Source: Streptomyces sp. MMG1121 (GTDB lineage: Bacteria; Actinomycetota; Actinomycetes; Streptomycetales; Streptomycetaceae). Taken from it: a DNA stretch of 64,000 nucleotides. The notes below the pieces were generated by a model. That model saw nothing but the letters and a program-made list of their open reading frames with translations, did not search any database and was not told the origin of the DNA. Where the stretch lies: assembly GCF_001280015.1 (NCBI RefSeq), contig NZ_LGDV01000262.1, forward strand, positions 1-64,000, read 5' to 3'. Below are positions 52,788 through 61,131 of the stretch, piece after piece. The position numbers and the translations under genes are program-made. How positions within the stretch are numbered: the stretch's first letter is position 1; each line of letters starts with the position of its first letter.

Positions 52788-53725
52788 TCGGTGACGAGCG
52801 GCTTGCCGTAGACCGTGGAGCTGCGCCGCACCGTCATGCCGAGGCGTTCGTACAGCGACAGCGCGCCCGTGCCGGAGTGCGTCCACAGGGTGCAGGCGGG
52901 TTCTCCCCGGCGGTGGAAGGTGCGGAACGCATCACGCAGCAGCAGGCGGGCGATGCCCCGGTCGCGGTGATCGCGTCGTACCGCGACCCGCTCGACGTAC
53001 CCCCCGTCGTGTTCCGGGACATCCAGCGACAGCACGGCCCCGACCATCTGCCCGCCCGCGAAGGCCACGGGCGATGCCGCCGGTGCGAAACCGGCGCGTT
53101 CGACGGTCTCCCGCGCCCATTGCGGGTACGTCTTGCGCCGTGGCTGCCACTCGTCGAACGCGTCCTCGGTGAGCTGGTACGCGGCCTGTTCGTCACCGTG
53201 CCGGAAGGGCCGTACGGTGACGCCCGCCGGCGGCTCGGGCACCTCCGGCTCGTCCGGCAGCGCGATCTCCAGCAGCCACTCGGTGACGAGCCGGGCGTAC
53301 CCGCCCGAGCGCAGGAGCGCGCCGGCCGCGCGGTCGGCGTCGGGCACCGTCTGCGCGAGCCGGTCGCTGCCCAGCTCGCGGGCCCGTGTCTCGGTCCAGG
53401 CGAGCAGCGCACCGCCGAGGCCCCGCCCCCGGTGACCGGGGTGCACCTCGACCCTGGCCCGCCGCCCCCGCACCGAGGCCCAACCGGCGGTGCCCCCGGC
53501 GGAGTCGAGCACGAGCAGGGTGGCGCCCCGCTGCGTACCGGCCGGGGTCAGTTCGGCCGCGACGCGGTCGGCGTCGGTCACCGCGCGGCCGTGCAGCGCG
53601 CACTCGCACGCGACGACCAGGCCGTGCACCGACGCGGCGTCGGCGGCGGTGGAGGGGCGGCACCGGTAGCCGGTCGGGAACGGCTGCGGCAGCAGTTCGG
53701 AGATACGCGCACTCCCGCTGGTCAC
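52784..53725 (-). CDS. Tandem GNAT N-acetyltransferase
   Basis: This 313-residue protein has two GNAT-type domains. The first has the acetyl-CoA loop EVHPGHRGRGLGGALLAW; the second has RVAVRRDHRDRGIARLLLRD. Such doubled proteins include mycothiol synthase and many substrate-unknown acetyltransferases. Mycothiol synthase is normally found elsewhere in Streptomyces, so another substrate is likely. The small gene behind it overlaps by four bases. Confidence 0.88.
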   Translation of the reverse strand: MTSGSARISELLPQPFPTGYRCRPSTAADAASVHGLVVACECALHGRAVTDADRVAAELTPAGTQRGATLLVLDSAGGTAGWASVRGRRARVEVHPGHRGRGLGGALLAWTETRARELGSDRLAQTVPDADRAAGALLRSGGYARLVTEWLLEIALPDEPEVPEPPAGVTVRPFRHGDEQAAYQLTEDAFDEWQPRRKTYPQWARETVERAGFAPAASPVAFAGGQMVGAVLSLDVPEHDGGYVERVAVRRDHRDRGIARLLLRDAFRTFHRRGEPACTLWTHSGTGALSLYERLGMTVRRSSTVYGKPLVTE

Positions 53726-53829
53726 GGCAGTACCTCCCGTCGTTCGCGTGCACAGCGTCCTACCCCGCCGTACGGCCCGCGAAGCCCGCCGTTTGCGAGG
53801 TGCCGCGCCCGCACGGCAGGGTGCGGGGT

Positions 53830-54288
53830 GTGCCTACCTTGCTCATCGTCCACCACACCCCGTCGCCCCACTGCCAGACGCTGTTCGAAGCCGTGGTCTC
53901 CGGCGCGACGACACCGGAGATCGAGGGCGTCCGCGTCGTCCGGCGCGCCGCCCTCGCCGCCACCGCCTCCGACGTCCTGGAAGCCGACGGCTATCTGCTC
54001 GGCACACCCGCGAACCTGGGCTATATGTCGGGCGCGCTCAAGCACTTCTTCGACCAGGTCTACTACCCCTGCCTGGACGAGACCCGGGGCCGGCCCTTCG
54101 GCTACTACGTCCACGGCGGCAATGACGTCACCGGGGCCGTCCGCGCCGTCGAGGCGGTCACCACCGGCCTCGGCTGGCGTCGCGCGGCCGAGCCGGTGAC
54201 CGTCACCGGCGCGCCCGGCAAGGCCGACACACAGGCGTGCTGGGAGCTGGGGGCCACGGTCGCGGCGGGGCTGATGCCCGACGCGTGA
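53830..54288 (+). CDS. Flavodoxin/NAD(P)H-dependent oxidoreductase-like protein
   Basis: This 152-residue protein has the flavodoxin fold: TLLIVHHTPSPHCQTLFEAV at the N-terminus, YLLGTPANLGYMSGALKHFF for the FMN loop, and GYYVHGGNDVTGAVRAVEA. It probably uses FMN to transfer electrons or reduce quinones. The GTG at 53830 gives the best start; another GTG at 53821 is possible. The gene is isolated between a GNAT gene and a decayed desaturase fragment. Confidence 0.8.
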   Translation: MPTLLIVHHTPSPHCQTLFEAVVSGATTPEIEGVRVVRRAALAATASDVLEADGYLLGTPANLGYMSGALKHFFDQVYYPCLDETRGRPFGYYVHGGNDVTGAVRAVEAVTTGLGWRRAAEPVTVTGAPGKADTQACWELGATVAAGLMPDA

Positions 54289-54351
54289 GGGCGGCCGGGC
54301 GCGCGGCCACCGCAGTGACCTTCGCACGGTCACGCCCGGTGACCGATGTGT

Positions 54352-54548
54352 CCCCGGCGGACCGGCGTGCAGACGAAACCGGCCGGGCTGGACGTGCCAC
54401 AGCCCCCTGAGCAGGCCCGCCGGGTGGTGCCGTACCGCCACGGCGAGCGCGGGTCGCCCTCCCGGTCCGCGTCATGGTGGTGGCGCCCGGGCTCGGCCAC
54501 CCCGTGGTCCGGGCGCCGAGGACCACGTCGTACCGGCGCGGCACCTAA
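54352..54548 (-). pseudogene. Decayed fatty-acid desaturase fragment
   Basis: Translated on the minus strand, 54548-54429 gives VAEPGRHHHDADREGDPRSP and then WRYG. This aligns residue by residue with the intact desaturase's VADHRKHHRFSDRDGDPHSP and WRYG. After that a frame change continues the match as HHPAGLLRGLWHVQPGRFR. Both ends are lost and no full His box remains. It is the relic of a second, divergent desaturase gene. The 54289-54745 gap holds nothing else recognisable. Confidence 0.68.
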
Positions 54549-54745
54549 GCGAGGGAGTCCCGGATGCGAGCGGACGGCGGTCGCACGCGGTACGGACGCT
54601 CGGCCCCGGTGCGGACGTGTCCCGGCCCGCCGAAGACCGCTGACCACCGAGGTTCAGGCATCCGGGTGGTGCGTCACCCTCCGTCAGGGCCGAACGAGTT
54701 GCGGCGGTCCGGAACCTTCCCCTCCGGCCCGAATAATCACCCTTC

Positions 54746-55999
54746 ATGCAGCTCGTGACAGCACATGGCCCCGCGCGGCGCCCCCCGGTGGCCGTCACCG
54801 GACTGGGACTGGTCACCCCGGCGGGCATCGGGCGGAAGGCCACCTGGACGGGCCTGACCGCCGGAGTGTCCACCGCCACCGCCGACCCCGCCCTGGACGG
54901 GCTGCCCGTCGCCTTCTCCTGCCAGGTGCCCGGCCTGGACGCGGCCGGTCTGCTCGGACACCGGCTCGCCCGCCGCCTCGACCGGTTCACCACCTTCGCG
55001 CTGCTCGCCGCCCGGGAGGCCGTCGCCGACGCGGGCCTCACATCGGGCGGCTGGGACGGGGCCCGGATCGGCGTGGTCATGGGGGTCGGCACCGGATCCA
55101 TGCAGAGCTGGCAGGCCGAGTTCGACCGGCTCGCCGGCCAGGTCCCCGAACGCGTCTCACCGCTGGCCCTGCCGCGCAGCGTGCCGAACATGGCCGCCGC
55201 CGAGATCGCCCTCGACCTCGGCGCGCGGGGCCCCAACATGGTCGTCAGCACCGCCTGCGCCTCCGGCACCAGCGCGATCGGACTGGCCCGGGACTGGCTG
55301 CTGTCCGGCTGCTGCGACATCGTCCTGGCCGGCGGCAGCGAATCGGCCCGGCTGCGGATGACCGCCGCCTGCTTCGCCCAGATGCGCGCGCTGTCGCGCC
55401 GCCGCGACAGTCCCGAGGCCGCCTCCCGCCCGTTCGACCGGGACCGCGACGGCTTCGTCCTCGGCGAGGGAGCGGCCGTCCTCGTCCTGGAACGCACCGA
55501 GAGCGCCCGCGCCCGGGGCGTACGGCCCGAGGCCCTGCTCGCCGGCTTCGGCGCCTCCTGCGACGCCCACCACGTCACCGCACCGCACCCCGGCGGCGAC
55601 GGCGCCGCCCGCGCCCTGCGCGCCGCCCTCGCGGACGCGGACCTCGCCCCCGAGGACGTCGACCATGTCAACGCGCACGGCACCAGCACCCCGCAGGGCG
55701 ACGCGGCCGAGCACAACGCGCTGCACCAGGTCTTCCGCCGGCCGCCACCCGTCACCGCCGTCAAGGGCACCATCGGGCACGCCATCGGCGGCGCCGGCGC
55801 CATCGAGGCCGCCTGCACCGTGCTCACGCTGCGCCACCAGCTGATCCCGCCCACGGCCAACCAGGACACCCTCGACCCGGACATGGACCTGGACGTCGTC
55901 GCCAAGGCGCCCCGCCCCCTGCGGATGGCCGCCGCCGTCAGCAACTCGTTCGGCTTCGGCGGGCAGAACGCCGTGCTCGCCTTCACCGCCGTCGACTAG
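54746..55999 (+). CDS. Beta-ketoacyl-ACP synthase (KAS II type)
   Basis: This 417-residue condensing enzyme has the complete catalytic triad: Cys171 in VVSTACASGTSA, His311 in HVNAHGTSTPQGD, and His345 in KGTIGHAIGGAGA. The glycine-rich C-terminal motif NSFGFGGQNA is present. It condenses acyl groups with malonyl-ACP. The ATG has no clear ribosome site; AATAAT lies nine bases upstream, so translation may be leaderless. A desaturase gene follows after 47 bases, and no ACP, ketoreductase or malonyltransferase is near. It is likely a lipid or polyunsaturated acyl-tail enzyme rather than a classical FabF. Confidence 0.92.
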   Translation: MQLVTAHGPARRPPVAVTGLGLVTPAGIGRKATWTGLTAGVSTATADPALDGLPVAFSCQVPGLDAAGLLGHRLARRLDRFTTFALLAAREAVADAGLTSGGWDGARIGVVMGVGTGSMQSWQAEFDRLAGQVPERVSPLALPRSVPNMAAAEIALDLGARGPNMVVSTACASGTSAIGLARDWLLSGCCDIVLAGGSESARLRMTAACFAQMRALSRRRDSPEAASRPFDRDRDGFVLGEGAAVLVLERTESARARGVRPEALLAGFGASCDAHHVTAPHPGGDGAARALRAALADADLAPEDVDHVNAHGTSTPQGDAAEHNALHQVFRRPPPVTAVKGTIGHAIGGAGAIEAACTVLTLRHQLIPPTANQDTLDPDMDLDVVAKAPRPLRMAAAVSNSFGFGGQNAVLAFTAVD

Positions 56000-56046
56000 C
56001 CCCGCCACCTCTCCCGGAAGCGCATCCCAGCCGAAAGGTCGCCCTC

Positions 56047-57000
56047 TTGTCGGAGTTCCCGCACCCCACCCCTCCGGCAGGCAGAGCCCGGTCCTGGCCC
56101 ACCGGCGAGCAGTTCATGATCGGCGTGTTCGTCGCCGTACCCTTCCTCGCGCTCCTCGCCGCCGTACCGCTCGCCTGGCGACACGGCCTCGGCCCCACCG
56201 ACCTCGCGCTCGCCGTCGCCTTCTACCTCGTCAGCGGACTCGGCGTCACCGTCGGCTTCCACCGGCACTTCACCCACGGCTCGTTCAAGGCGCGCCGCCC
56301 GCTCAGCATCGCGCTCGCGCTGGCCGGGAGCCTCGCCGTGCAGGGACCGCTCGTCACCTGGGTCGCCGACCACCGCAAACACCACAGGTTCTCCGACCGC
56401 GACGGCGACCCGCACTCGCCCTGGCGCTACGGCCACTCACCCCGAGCCCTGGCCAAGGGCATGCTCTACGCCCACCTCGGCTGGCTGTTCGGGACCGGGC
56501 ACGCCTCGCCCCGGAGTTACGCGCCCGACCTCGTCCGGGACCGCACCCTGATGCTGATCTCCCGGCGGTTCGGCGTCCTGGTCCTCGCCTCGCTCACCCT
56601 GCCCGCGCTGCTGGGCGGCGCCCTGACCCGCTCCTGGCAGGGCGCGCTCACCGCGCTGTTCTGGGCCGGACTCGTCCGCATCTGCCTGGTCCACCACGTG
56701 ACCTGGTCGATCAACTCCATCTGCCACGCGGCCGGCGCCCGCCCCTTCCGCAGCCGGGACCGCTCGGGCAACGTGTGGTGGCTGGCCCTCCCGTCCTTCG
56801 GCGAGTCCTGGCACAACCTCCACCACGCCGACCCCACCAGCGCCCGGCACGGCGTACTGACCGGCCAACTCGACGCCGGCGCCCGGCTGATCCGCTGGTT
56901 CGAACGCCTCGGCTGGGCCTACGACGTGCGCTGGCCGGACCGGCGCCGGGTGGCCGGGCGGCGCCGGGACCTCAGCGGATCCGTTCCGCCGCCCGGGTGA
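56047..57000 (+). CDS. Acyl-CoA/acyl-lipid fatty-acid desaturase
   Basis: This 317-residue membrane desaturase has the three histidine boxes of the diiron family: FHRHFTHGSF (72-77), HRKHHRFSDRDGDP (109-118) and ESWHNLHHAD. Four or more hydrophobic segments separate them. The order and spacing resemble delta-9 acyl-CoA desaturases. I propose a TTG start at 56047, preceded by AAAGG. It is paired with the upstream condensing enzyme and probably modifies the same acyl chains. The 3' end overlaps the convergent GNAT gene by 29 bases. Confidence 0.92.
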   Translation: MSEFPHPTPPAGRARSWPTGEQFMIGVFVAVPFLALLAAVPLAWRHGLGPTDLALAVAFYLVSGLGVTVGFHRHFTHGSFKARRPLSIALALAGSLAVQGPLVTWVADHRKHHRFSDRDGDPHSPWRYGHSPRALAKGMLYAHLGWLFGTGHASPRSYAPDLVRDRTLMLISRRFGVLVLASLTLPALLGGALTRSWQGALTALFWAGLVRICLVHHVTWSINSICHAAGARPFRSRDRSGNVWWLALPSFGESWHNLHHADPTSARHGVLTGQLDAGARLIRWFERLGWAYDVRWPDRRRVAGRRRDLSGSVPPPG

Positions 57001-57517
57001 AGTGCCGGCGGGACGCGGCGGTGTCGCGGGCCGTGGCACCGTCGGCCGGCGCCGGCTCGGCGAGCGGACGTACGAACAGACTGACCGTGGCCCGCTCCGT
57101 GAAGCCGTTGCGGCGCATCAGCTCGGCCGAGGCGGTGTTACGCCGCTCCACGTCCGTGACCACGCACACCGCCCCGGCCTCCGCGAGCCGTGCACAGCAC
57201 TCCTGCACCAGCCGTGAGGCCACCTTGCGCCCCTGATAGTCCGGGTCGACGGCGATCCACTCCAGATAGCCCCAGTCGGCGCGCTGCTCGAACGACAGCG
57301 ACCCGAGCACGAACCCGGCGACCCGGTCGCCGTCCAGCGTCACCAGGCAGGCGGAGTTCGGGGCGTCCAGATGCCCGGCCACAGCCGTCAGCGACCAGCC
57401 GGTGTAGGGCATGGCGTCGGTGTCGTAGACCCGGTGGCCGAGATCGAGGACGGCGGCGAGATGCTCGAAACCGAGCGGCCGCAGGGCCAGTTCGGAGGTC
57501 GGCGGATCAGCGGCCAC
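56972..57517 (-). CDS. GNAT family N-acetyltransferase
   Basis: This 181-residue protein has the GNAT core LEWIAVDPDYQGRKVASRLV, which contains the acetyl-CoA loop, followed by VCVVTDVERRNTASAELMRR. The GTG at 57517 has AAGGGAG just upstream; starts at 57523 and 57550 are possible. The C-terminal tail is Arg-rich and low in conservation. The substrate is unknown. It is convergent with the desaturase gene and overlaps it. Confidence 0.85.
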   Translation of the reverse strand: MAADPPTSELALRPLGFEHLAAVLDLGHRVYDTDAMPYTGWSLTAVAGHLDAPNSACLVTLDGDRVAGFVLGSLSFEQRADWGYLEWIAVDPDYQGRKVASRLVQECCARLAEAGAVCVVTDVERRNTASAELMRRNGFTERATVSLFVRPLAEPAPADGATARDTAASRRHFTRAAERIR

Positions 57518-57583
57518 GGGCACTCCCTTCGGTACGGCTTTTCGCAGCATATGTCCGAAGGGTGTGTCCGGCGCGCCCTGCGG

Positions 57584-58153
57584 TCAGGACTTGCGCGCCA
57601 CTCCCGCGAACACCGGCTGCTGCTCGCGCACCCGCAGCCCGGCTCGGGATGCCAGTGCGTGGCCGGCACGACACCCGGTGCGCACAGCTCCAGACCGTCG
57701 AAGAACCGCACCACCTCGGCGTGCGAGCGCGCCCGGACCGAGGTGCCGCCGGAGCGGTGGACGGCCTCGATCCGCACCCAGACCTCCGGGTCGAAGCCGG
57801 TGCCGACCTGGGACAGCACCAGATGGCTGCCGGACGCCAGCGGCTCCAGCAGGGTCCGGACGATGCCGTACGGGTCCTGCTCGTCGGGCCCGATTCGGCT
57901 CGGTGGGCATCCCCGTGCCCACGTCCAGGAACAGGCCGACGCCGTGGCCGGCGACGAAACGGGCGGCCCGGTGCATGAACTCGCGGTTGGCCCAGGCCGT
58001 GTCCTTGACGCCGGGGAAGAGGGCCGGGACCTCGCCCGCGGCCTCGGCGTCGACGGGACAGTGGTCCTTGCCGTCGAGGAACCAGTCGTACATCCGCGCG
58101 GAGTGCGGCTTGCCGGTGTCGATCCGCTCCGGGCCGAATCCGATGTCTGTCAC
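57584..58153 (-). pseudogene. DUF574 SAM-dependent methyltransferase with deletion and second frameshift
   Basis: From the ATG at 58153 the N-terminal 87 residues follow this Streptomyces family: PHSARMYDWFLDGKDH and FLDVGTGMPTEPN. Near 57890 the frame changes; the next segment, DEQDPYGIVRTLLEPLASGS, is in a different frame and belongs to the later half. About 85 residues are lost. Near 57640 a second shift returns to the first frame, where the usual C-terminus QQPVFAGVARKS ends at 57584. Two independent lesions make it a clear pseudogene. Confidence 0.8.
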
Positions 58154-58310
58154 GTCGGCTCTCCGTGCTGAGTGGGGGGCCTCGCGGTGCCGGTGAATCT
58201 ACCCGGATCCGTGAACTTCCGTTCCGGTGGCGGATGTTCGGCGATGGCATGACTCGCGTGCGGCCCGCGCTCCGAGTGACCGGCCGGGGCCGGACCGGTA
58301 GCGTGGGCGC

Positions 58311-58796
58311 GTGTACGCCACCCGAGTCTCCCGGCGCGTGCAGGCGCCCCCGCACGTCGTCTACCGGGCCCTGACCGATCCGGCCGCGATCGCGGCCTGG
58401 CGGGTCCCGGCCGGCATGACCGCCCGTGTCCACGGCTTCGACGCCCGCGAGGGCGGCACCTTCCGGGTCTCCCTCACCTATGAGGACGCGTCCGCCCGCG
58501 GCAAGTCGGGCGGGCACACCGACACCTACCGCGGTCACTTCGCCCGGCTCGTGCCCGACGCCCTGGTCGTCGAGGTGTTCGCGTTCGAGACCGACGACGA
58601 CGCCGTGCGCGGCACCATGACCATGACGACGACGCTCGTCCCGGCCGGCGGCGGCACGGACGTGGAGATCCTGCACGAGGGCGTCCCCGACGACATCCCC
58701 CGCGAGGACAACGAACTGGGCACCCGGATGGCCCTCGACCAGCTCGCCCGGCTCGTCGAAGGACCGGACGCGGGGCGCTCGGCGGGGGCGGAATGA
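58311..58796 (+). CDS. SRPBCC (START/AHSA1-like) ligand-binding protein
   Basis: This 161-residue protein has the AHSA1/START order of elements: SRRVQAPPHVVYRALTDPAA at the start, EGGTFRVSLTYED in the middle, and LHEGVPDDIPREDNELG before a terminal helix. It probably binds a small hydrophobic ligand. GTG at 58311 is the start. It is single and divergent from the broken methyltransferase. Confidence 0.85.
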   Translation: MYATRVSRRVQAPPHVVYRALTDPAAIAAWRVPAGMTARVHGFDAREGGTFRVSLTYEDASARGKSGGHTDTYRGHFARLVPDALVVEVFAFETDDDAVRGTMTMTTTLVPAGGGTDVEILHEGVPDDIPREDNELGTRMALDQLARLVEGPDAGRSAGAE

Positions 58797-58973
58797 CCGA
58801 AAGGGCGCGGAAGACGGTCCGGAATTCCGCACAACCTTCCGGCTGCCTCGGGTTCCTGCAATCGCGGGGAAAAAGGCCGCGGGAAACGGAACCGACGTGA
58901 GGGGAATGCGGTCTTAAGCTCCGCAGACGGCCGGGATCAGGCTGGTCGTACTTTAACCGGGGGAATGAGACGT

Positions 58974-59474
58974 ATGTCCGTTCACAATCGTAAGGTCCTG
59001 CTCACCGCCGTGGCCCTGACCGGCGGACTCACCCTGGCCGCCGTGACGCCCGCACTCGCCGGAACCGGCACGGCCCACACCCCTCGCGCCGCCGCCGTGT
59101 CCTCCGCCCAGGGCGACCCGCGCAACGCCGCCCAGCACGTGGCCGACTTCTACGGTGCCTACATCGACGCGGTCTGGGCCACCGACGACAAGTCGGCCGG
59201 CCCCGCCGCCAAGGCCCTGCGCGGCTTCTACCTCACCGCCGCCGCCCAGAAGAAGGTCGCCGCCTTCGAGAAGAAGGAGCACGCCGACGGCATCCTCTTC
59301 GCGCAGAGCGTGCCGGTGAAGTGGCAGGTGGCCTACACCGGTTCCGGCGCGGGGCACGCCACCAGCCGCGTCACGCTCACCTGGAGCGACGGCAAGCACC
59401 CGGAGATCAGCCGGATCGACGTCCAGTCCGACCTGAAGACCCTGAAGATCACCGACCTCAAGCCGGCCCGCTGA
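58974..59474 (+). CDS. Secreted protein of unknown function
   Basis: This 166-residue protein has a Sec signal peptide (KVLLTAVALTGGLTLAAVTP, then ALA as cleavage site). The mature part is about 135 residues with helix QHVADFYGAYIDAVWATDD, a lysine-rich stretch and a beta-like end. It does not match a catalytic family I know. I prefer the ATG at 58974, which has GGGGGA nine bases upstream; an in-frame ATG at 58965 also exists. Confidence 0.8.
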   Translation: MSVHNRKVLLTAVALTGGLTLAAVTPALAGTGTAHTPRAAAVSSAQGDPRNAAQHVADFYGAYIDAVWATDDKSAGPAAKALRGFYLTAAAQKKVAAFEKKEHADGILFAQSVPVKWQVAYTGSGAGHATSRVTLTWSDGKHPEISRIDVQSDLKTLKITDLKPAR

Positions 59475-59483
59475 GCCGGGGCC

Positions 59484-59540
59484 TGACGCTGGTCCGAGCC
59501 CGGCTGTGACGCCGGTCCGAGCCCGGCTGTGACGCCGGTC
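59484..59540. repeat. 23-bp tandem repeat
   Basis: Two 23-base units (59484-59506 and 59507-59529), differing at one position, are followed by an 11-base partial third. They start ten bases after the secreted-protein stop and precede a terminator hairpin. A function is not evident. Confidence 0.8.
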
Positions 59541-59557
59541 GCCGGTCCGCCGAGGCC

Positions 59558-59605
59558 GGGGCGTGCGACCCCGCCCCGCCCCACTCGGGGCGGGGCGCAC
59601 GCCCC
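59558..59605. terminator. Bidirectional terminator hairpin
   Basis: Outer arms GGGGCGTGCG (59558-59567) and CGCACGCCCC (59596-59605) pair exactly, and an inner stem of CCCCGCCCC with GGGGCGGGG continues them. It lies between convergent genes, so it can end both transcripts. Confidence 0.75.
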
Positions 59606-59727
59606 ACACGGCCCTCGGCCGTGATCCGCCGCACCTGGTCGGGGTGGTCCGTGATGCCGCCGTCGCCCCCCGGCCGGTCAGCGCCTCCACGGTCGTCGGC
59701 CTTGCCGGTCTGCCGTACGGGCCGCCG

Positions 59728-60882
59728 TCACCGCTGCCGGAAGGCGTCGCTGCCGACGGTCCGGACGTGGTGCCGGCGCCGGTCGACCACCGTGCGGTGC
59801 AGTGCGATGAGTGCGGCGTCGTCGTTCAGCCGGCCGCCCGCATGGGTGAGCAGATCGCGCCGCAGATGGTGCATCAGCGCCTCGGGGCTGTCCTCGGTCC
59901 AGCGCACGACCCGCTCGCCGAGCGGGTAGAACCGGCCGCGGGCGTCCCTGGCCTCCATCACGCCGTCGGTGTACAGCAGCAGGGTGTCGCCGGGCTCGAA
60001 GGAGAACACGTCCAGCGTGTGCTCGACGCCGCTGTGCACCCCGAGCGGTGGTGACGGGTGCAGGCTCGGGACCGTGACCGCGTGTCCGGGACTCAGCAGC
60101 AGCGGCGGCGGATGACCGCAGCTGGTCATCCGGGTCACCGGATCCCGGTCCGGTATCTCCACCAGCAGCGCGGTGGCGAACCGCTCGGCCGCCTCCTCCG
60201 TCGGTTCCAGCTCCGCCGCGTAGCGGACGATGCTCTGCTCCAGCACGACGGCCAGCTCGTCGAGCGGGATGTGCCGGTGCGCGCTCTCCCGGAACGCGCC
60301 GAGCAGCAGCGCGGCCTCGCCGATGGCGGACAGGCCCTTGCCGCGCACGTCGCCGATCATGACGCGCACCCCGCCGTCGTACTGGGTCACCGCGTACAGG
60401 TCGCCGCCGATCTGCGCCTCGTCCTCGGCGGCCAGGTACAGCGAGGCGATCCGCAGGGGGCCGACCTGCTCGGGCAGCGGCCACATCAGCACATGCTGCG
60501 CGGCCTCGGCGATCGTGCGGACCTGGGCCAGCTGGGCCTGCCGGCGCTCGCGCAGGACGCTGTAGGTCACCACCAGCACGGTGAGCACCGCCAGGGTGAT
60601 GATCTGCACGACGTGGTTCGAGGTGCTGATCCCGCCGTGGATGATGCCGATGACGACCTGCGCCGCCACAGCCAGCGCCCCGACGGCCGCCGTGGTCCGG
60701 GGCCCGGCGAAGGACGGCGTGAGCGCGGGCGCGATCACCAACGCCGGGCCGAGGTGCACGTTGGTGGGTGTCTTGATGTCCACCACCGTGATCACCACGA
60801 TGAGCAGGACCGGGAGCAGCAGCAAGGCGTGTGAGGACAGCCACGGGTGCCGTGACCCCCCTGTCCTGAGCCGGGGTCCCAT
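59728..60882 (-). CDS. Membrane-bound SpoIIE/PP2C phosphatase
   Basis: This 384-residue protein has about four membrane helices in its first 110 residues, followed by a linker helix and a SpoIIE domain. The phosphatase motifs are AQIGGDLYAVTQYDG, RVMIGDVRGKGL and DTLLLYTDGVMEARD with acidic metal ligands. There is no GAF, PAS or ATPase domain, so the membrane part may sense directly. It resembles the common PP2C proteins of Streptomyces that act on anti-sigma-factor antagonists. No partner gene is close. Confidence 0.9.
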   Translation of the reverse strand: MGPRLRTGGSRHPWLSSHALLLLPVLLIVVITVVDIKTPTNVHLGPALVIAPALTPSFAGPRTTAAVGALAVAAQVVIGIIHGGISTSNHVVQIITLAVLTVLVVTYSVLRERRQAQLAQVRTIAEAAQHVLMWPLPEQVGPLRIASLYLAAEDEAQIGGDLYAVTQYDGGVRVMIGDVRGKGLSAIGEAALLLGAFRESAHRHIPLDELAVVLEQSIVRYAAELEPTEEAAERFATALLVEIPDRDPVTRMTSCGHPPPLLLSPGHAVTVPSLHPSPPLGVHSGVEHTLDVFSFEPGDTLLLYTDGVMEARDARGRFYPLGERVVRWTEDSPEALMHHLRRDLLTHAGGRLNDDAALIALHRTVVDRRRHHVRTVGSDAFRQR

Positions 60883-60996
60883 TCCTACAGCGTGCTCTCG
60901 TGCCGGACGCGACGCACGTCACACGGGAAGAACGGGAATCGGGCATTCCGGACCCGGCTTCGATTCCCGGACATCGACCGCCGATCGCTTTGCCTT

Positions 60997-61106
60997 CAAT
61001 CATCTGATTGACTGGCGTTGCGCGCCGTTCAATCGGTGGTGAAATTGCTGGCCTCGCCTGCGAAATAAAGGCGGTCGATAGATGGCCTATGCACCGTTCA
61101 ACCGAT
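60997..61106. promoter_or_regulatory. Repeats in the permease upstream region
   Basis: A perfect dyad CAATCATCTGATTG lies at 60997-61010. CCGTTCAATCGGT (61025-61037) recurs as CCGTTCAACCGAT (61094-61106), 69 bases downstream. The gap 60883-61131 is A+T-richer than its surroundings. These repeats are good candidates for operators of the permease gene, whose ATG has no clear ribosome site. Confidence 0.5.
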
Positions 61107-61131
61107 ATCACAGCATTTAGCGTCCTGTGTC

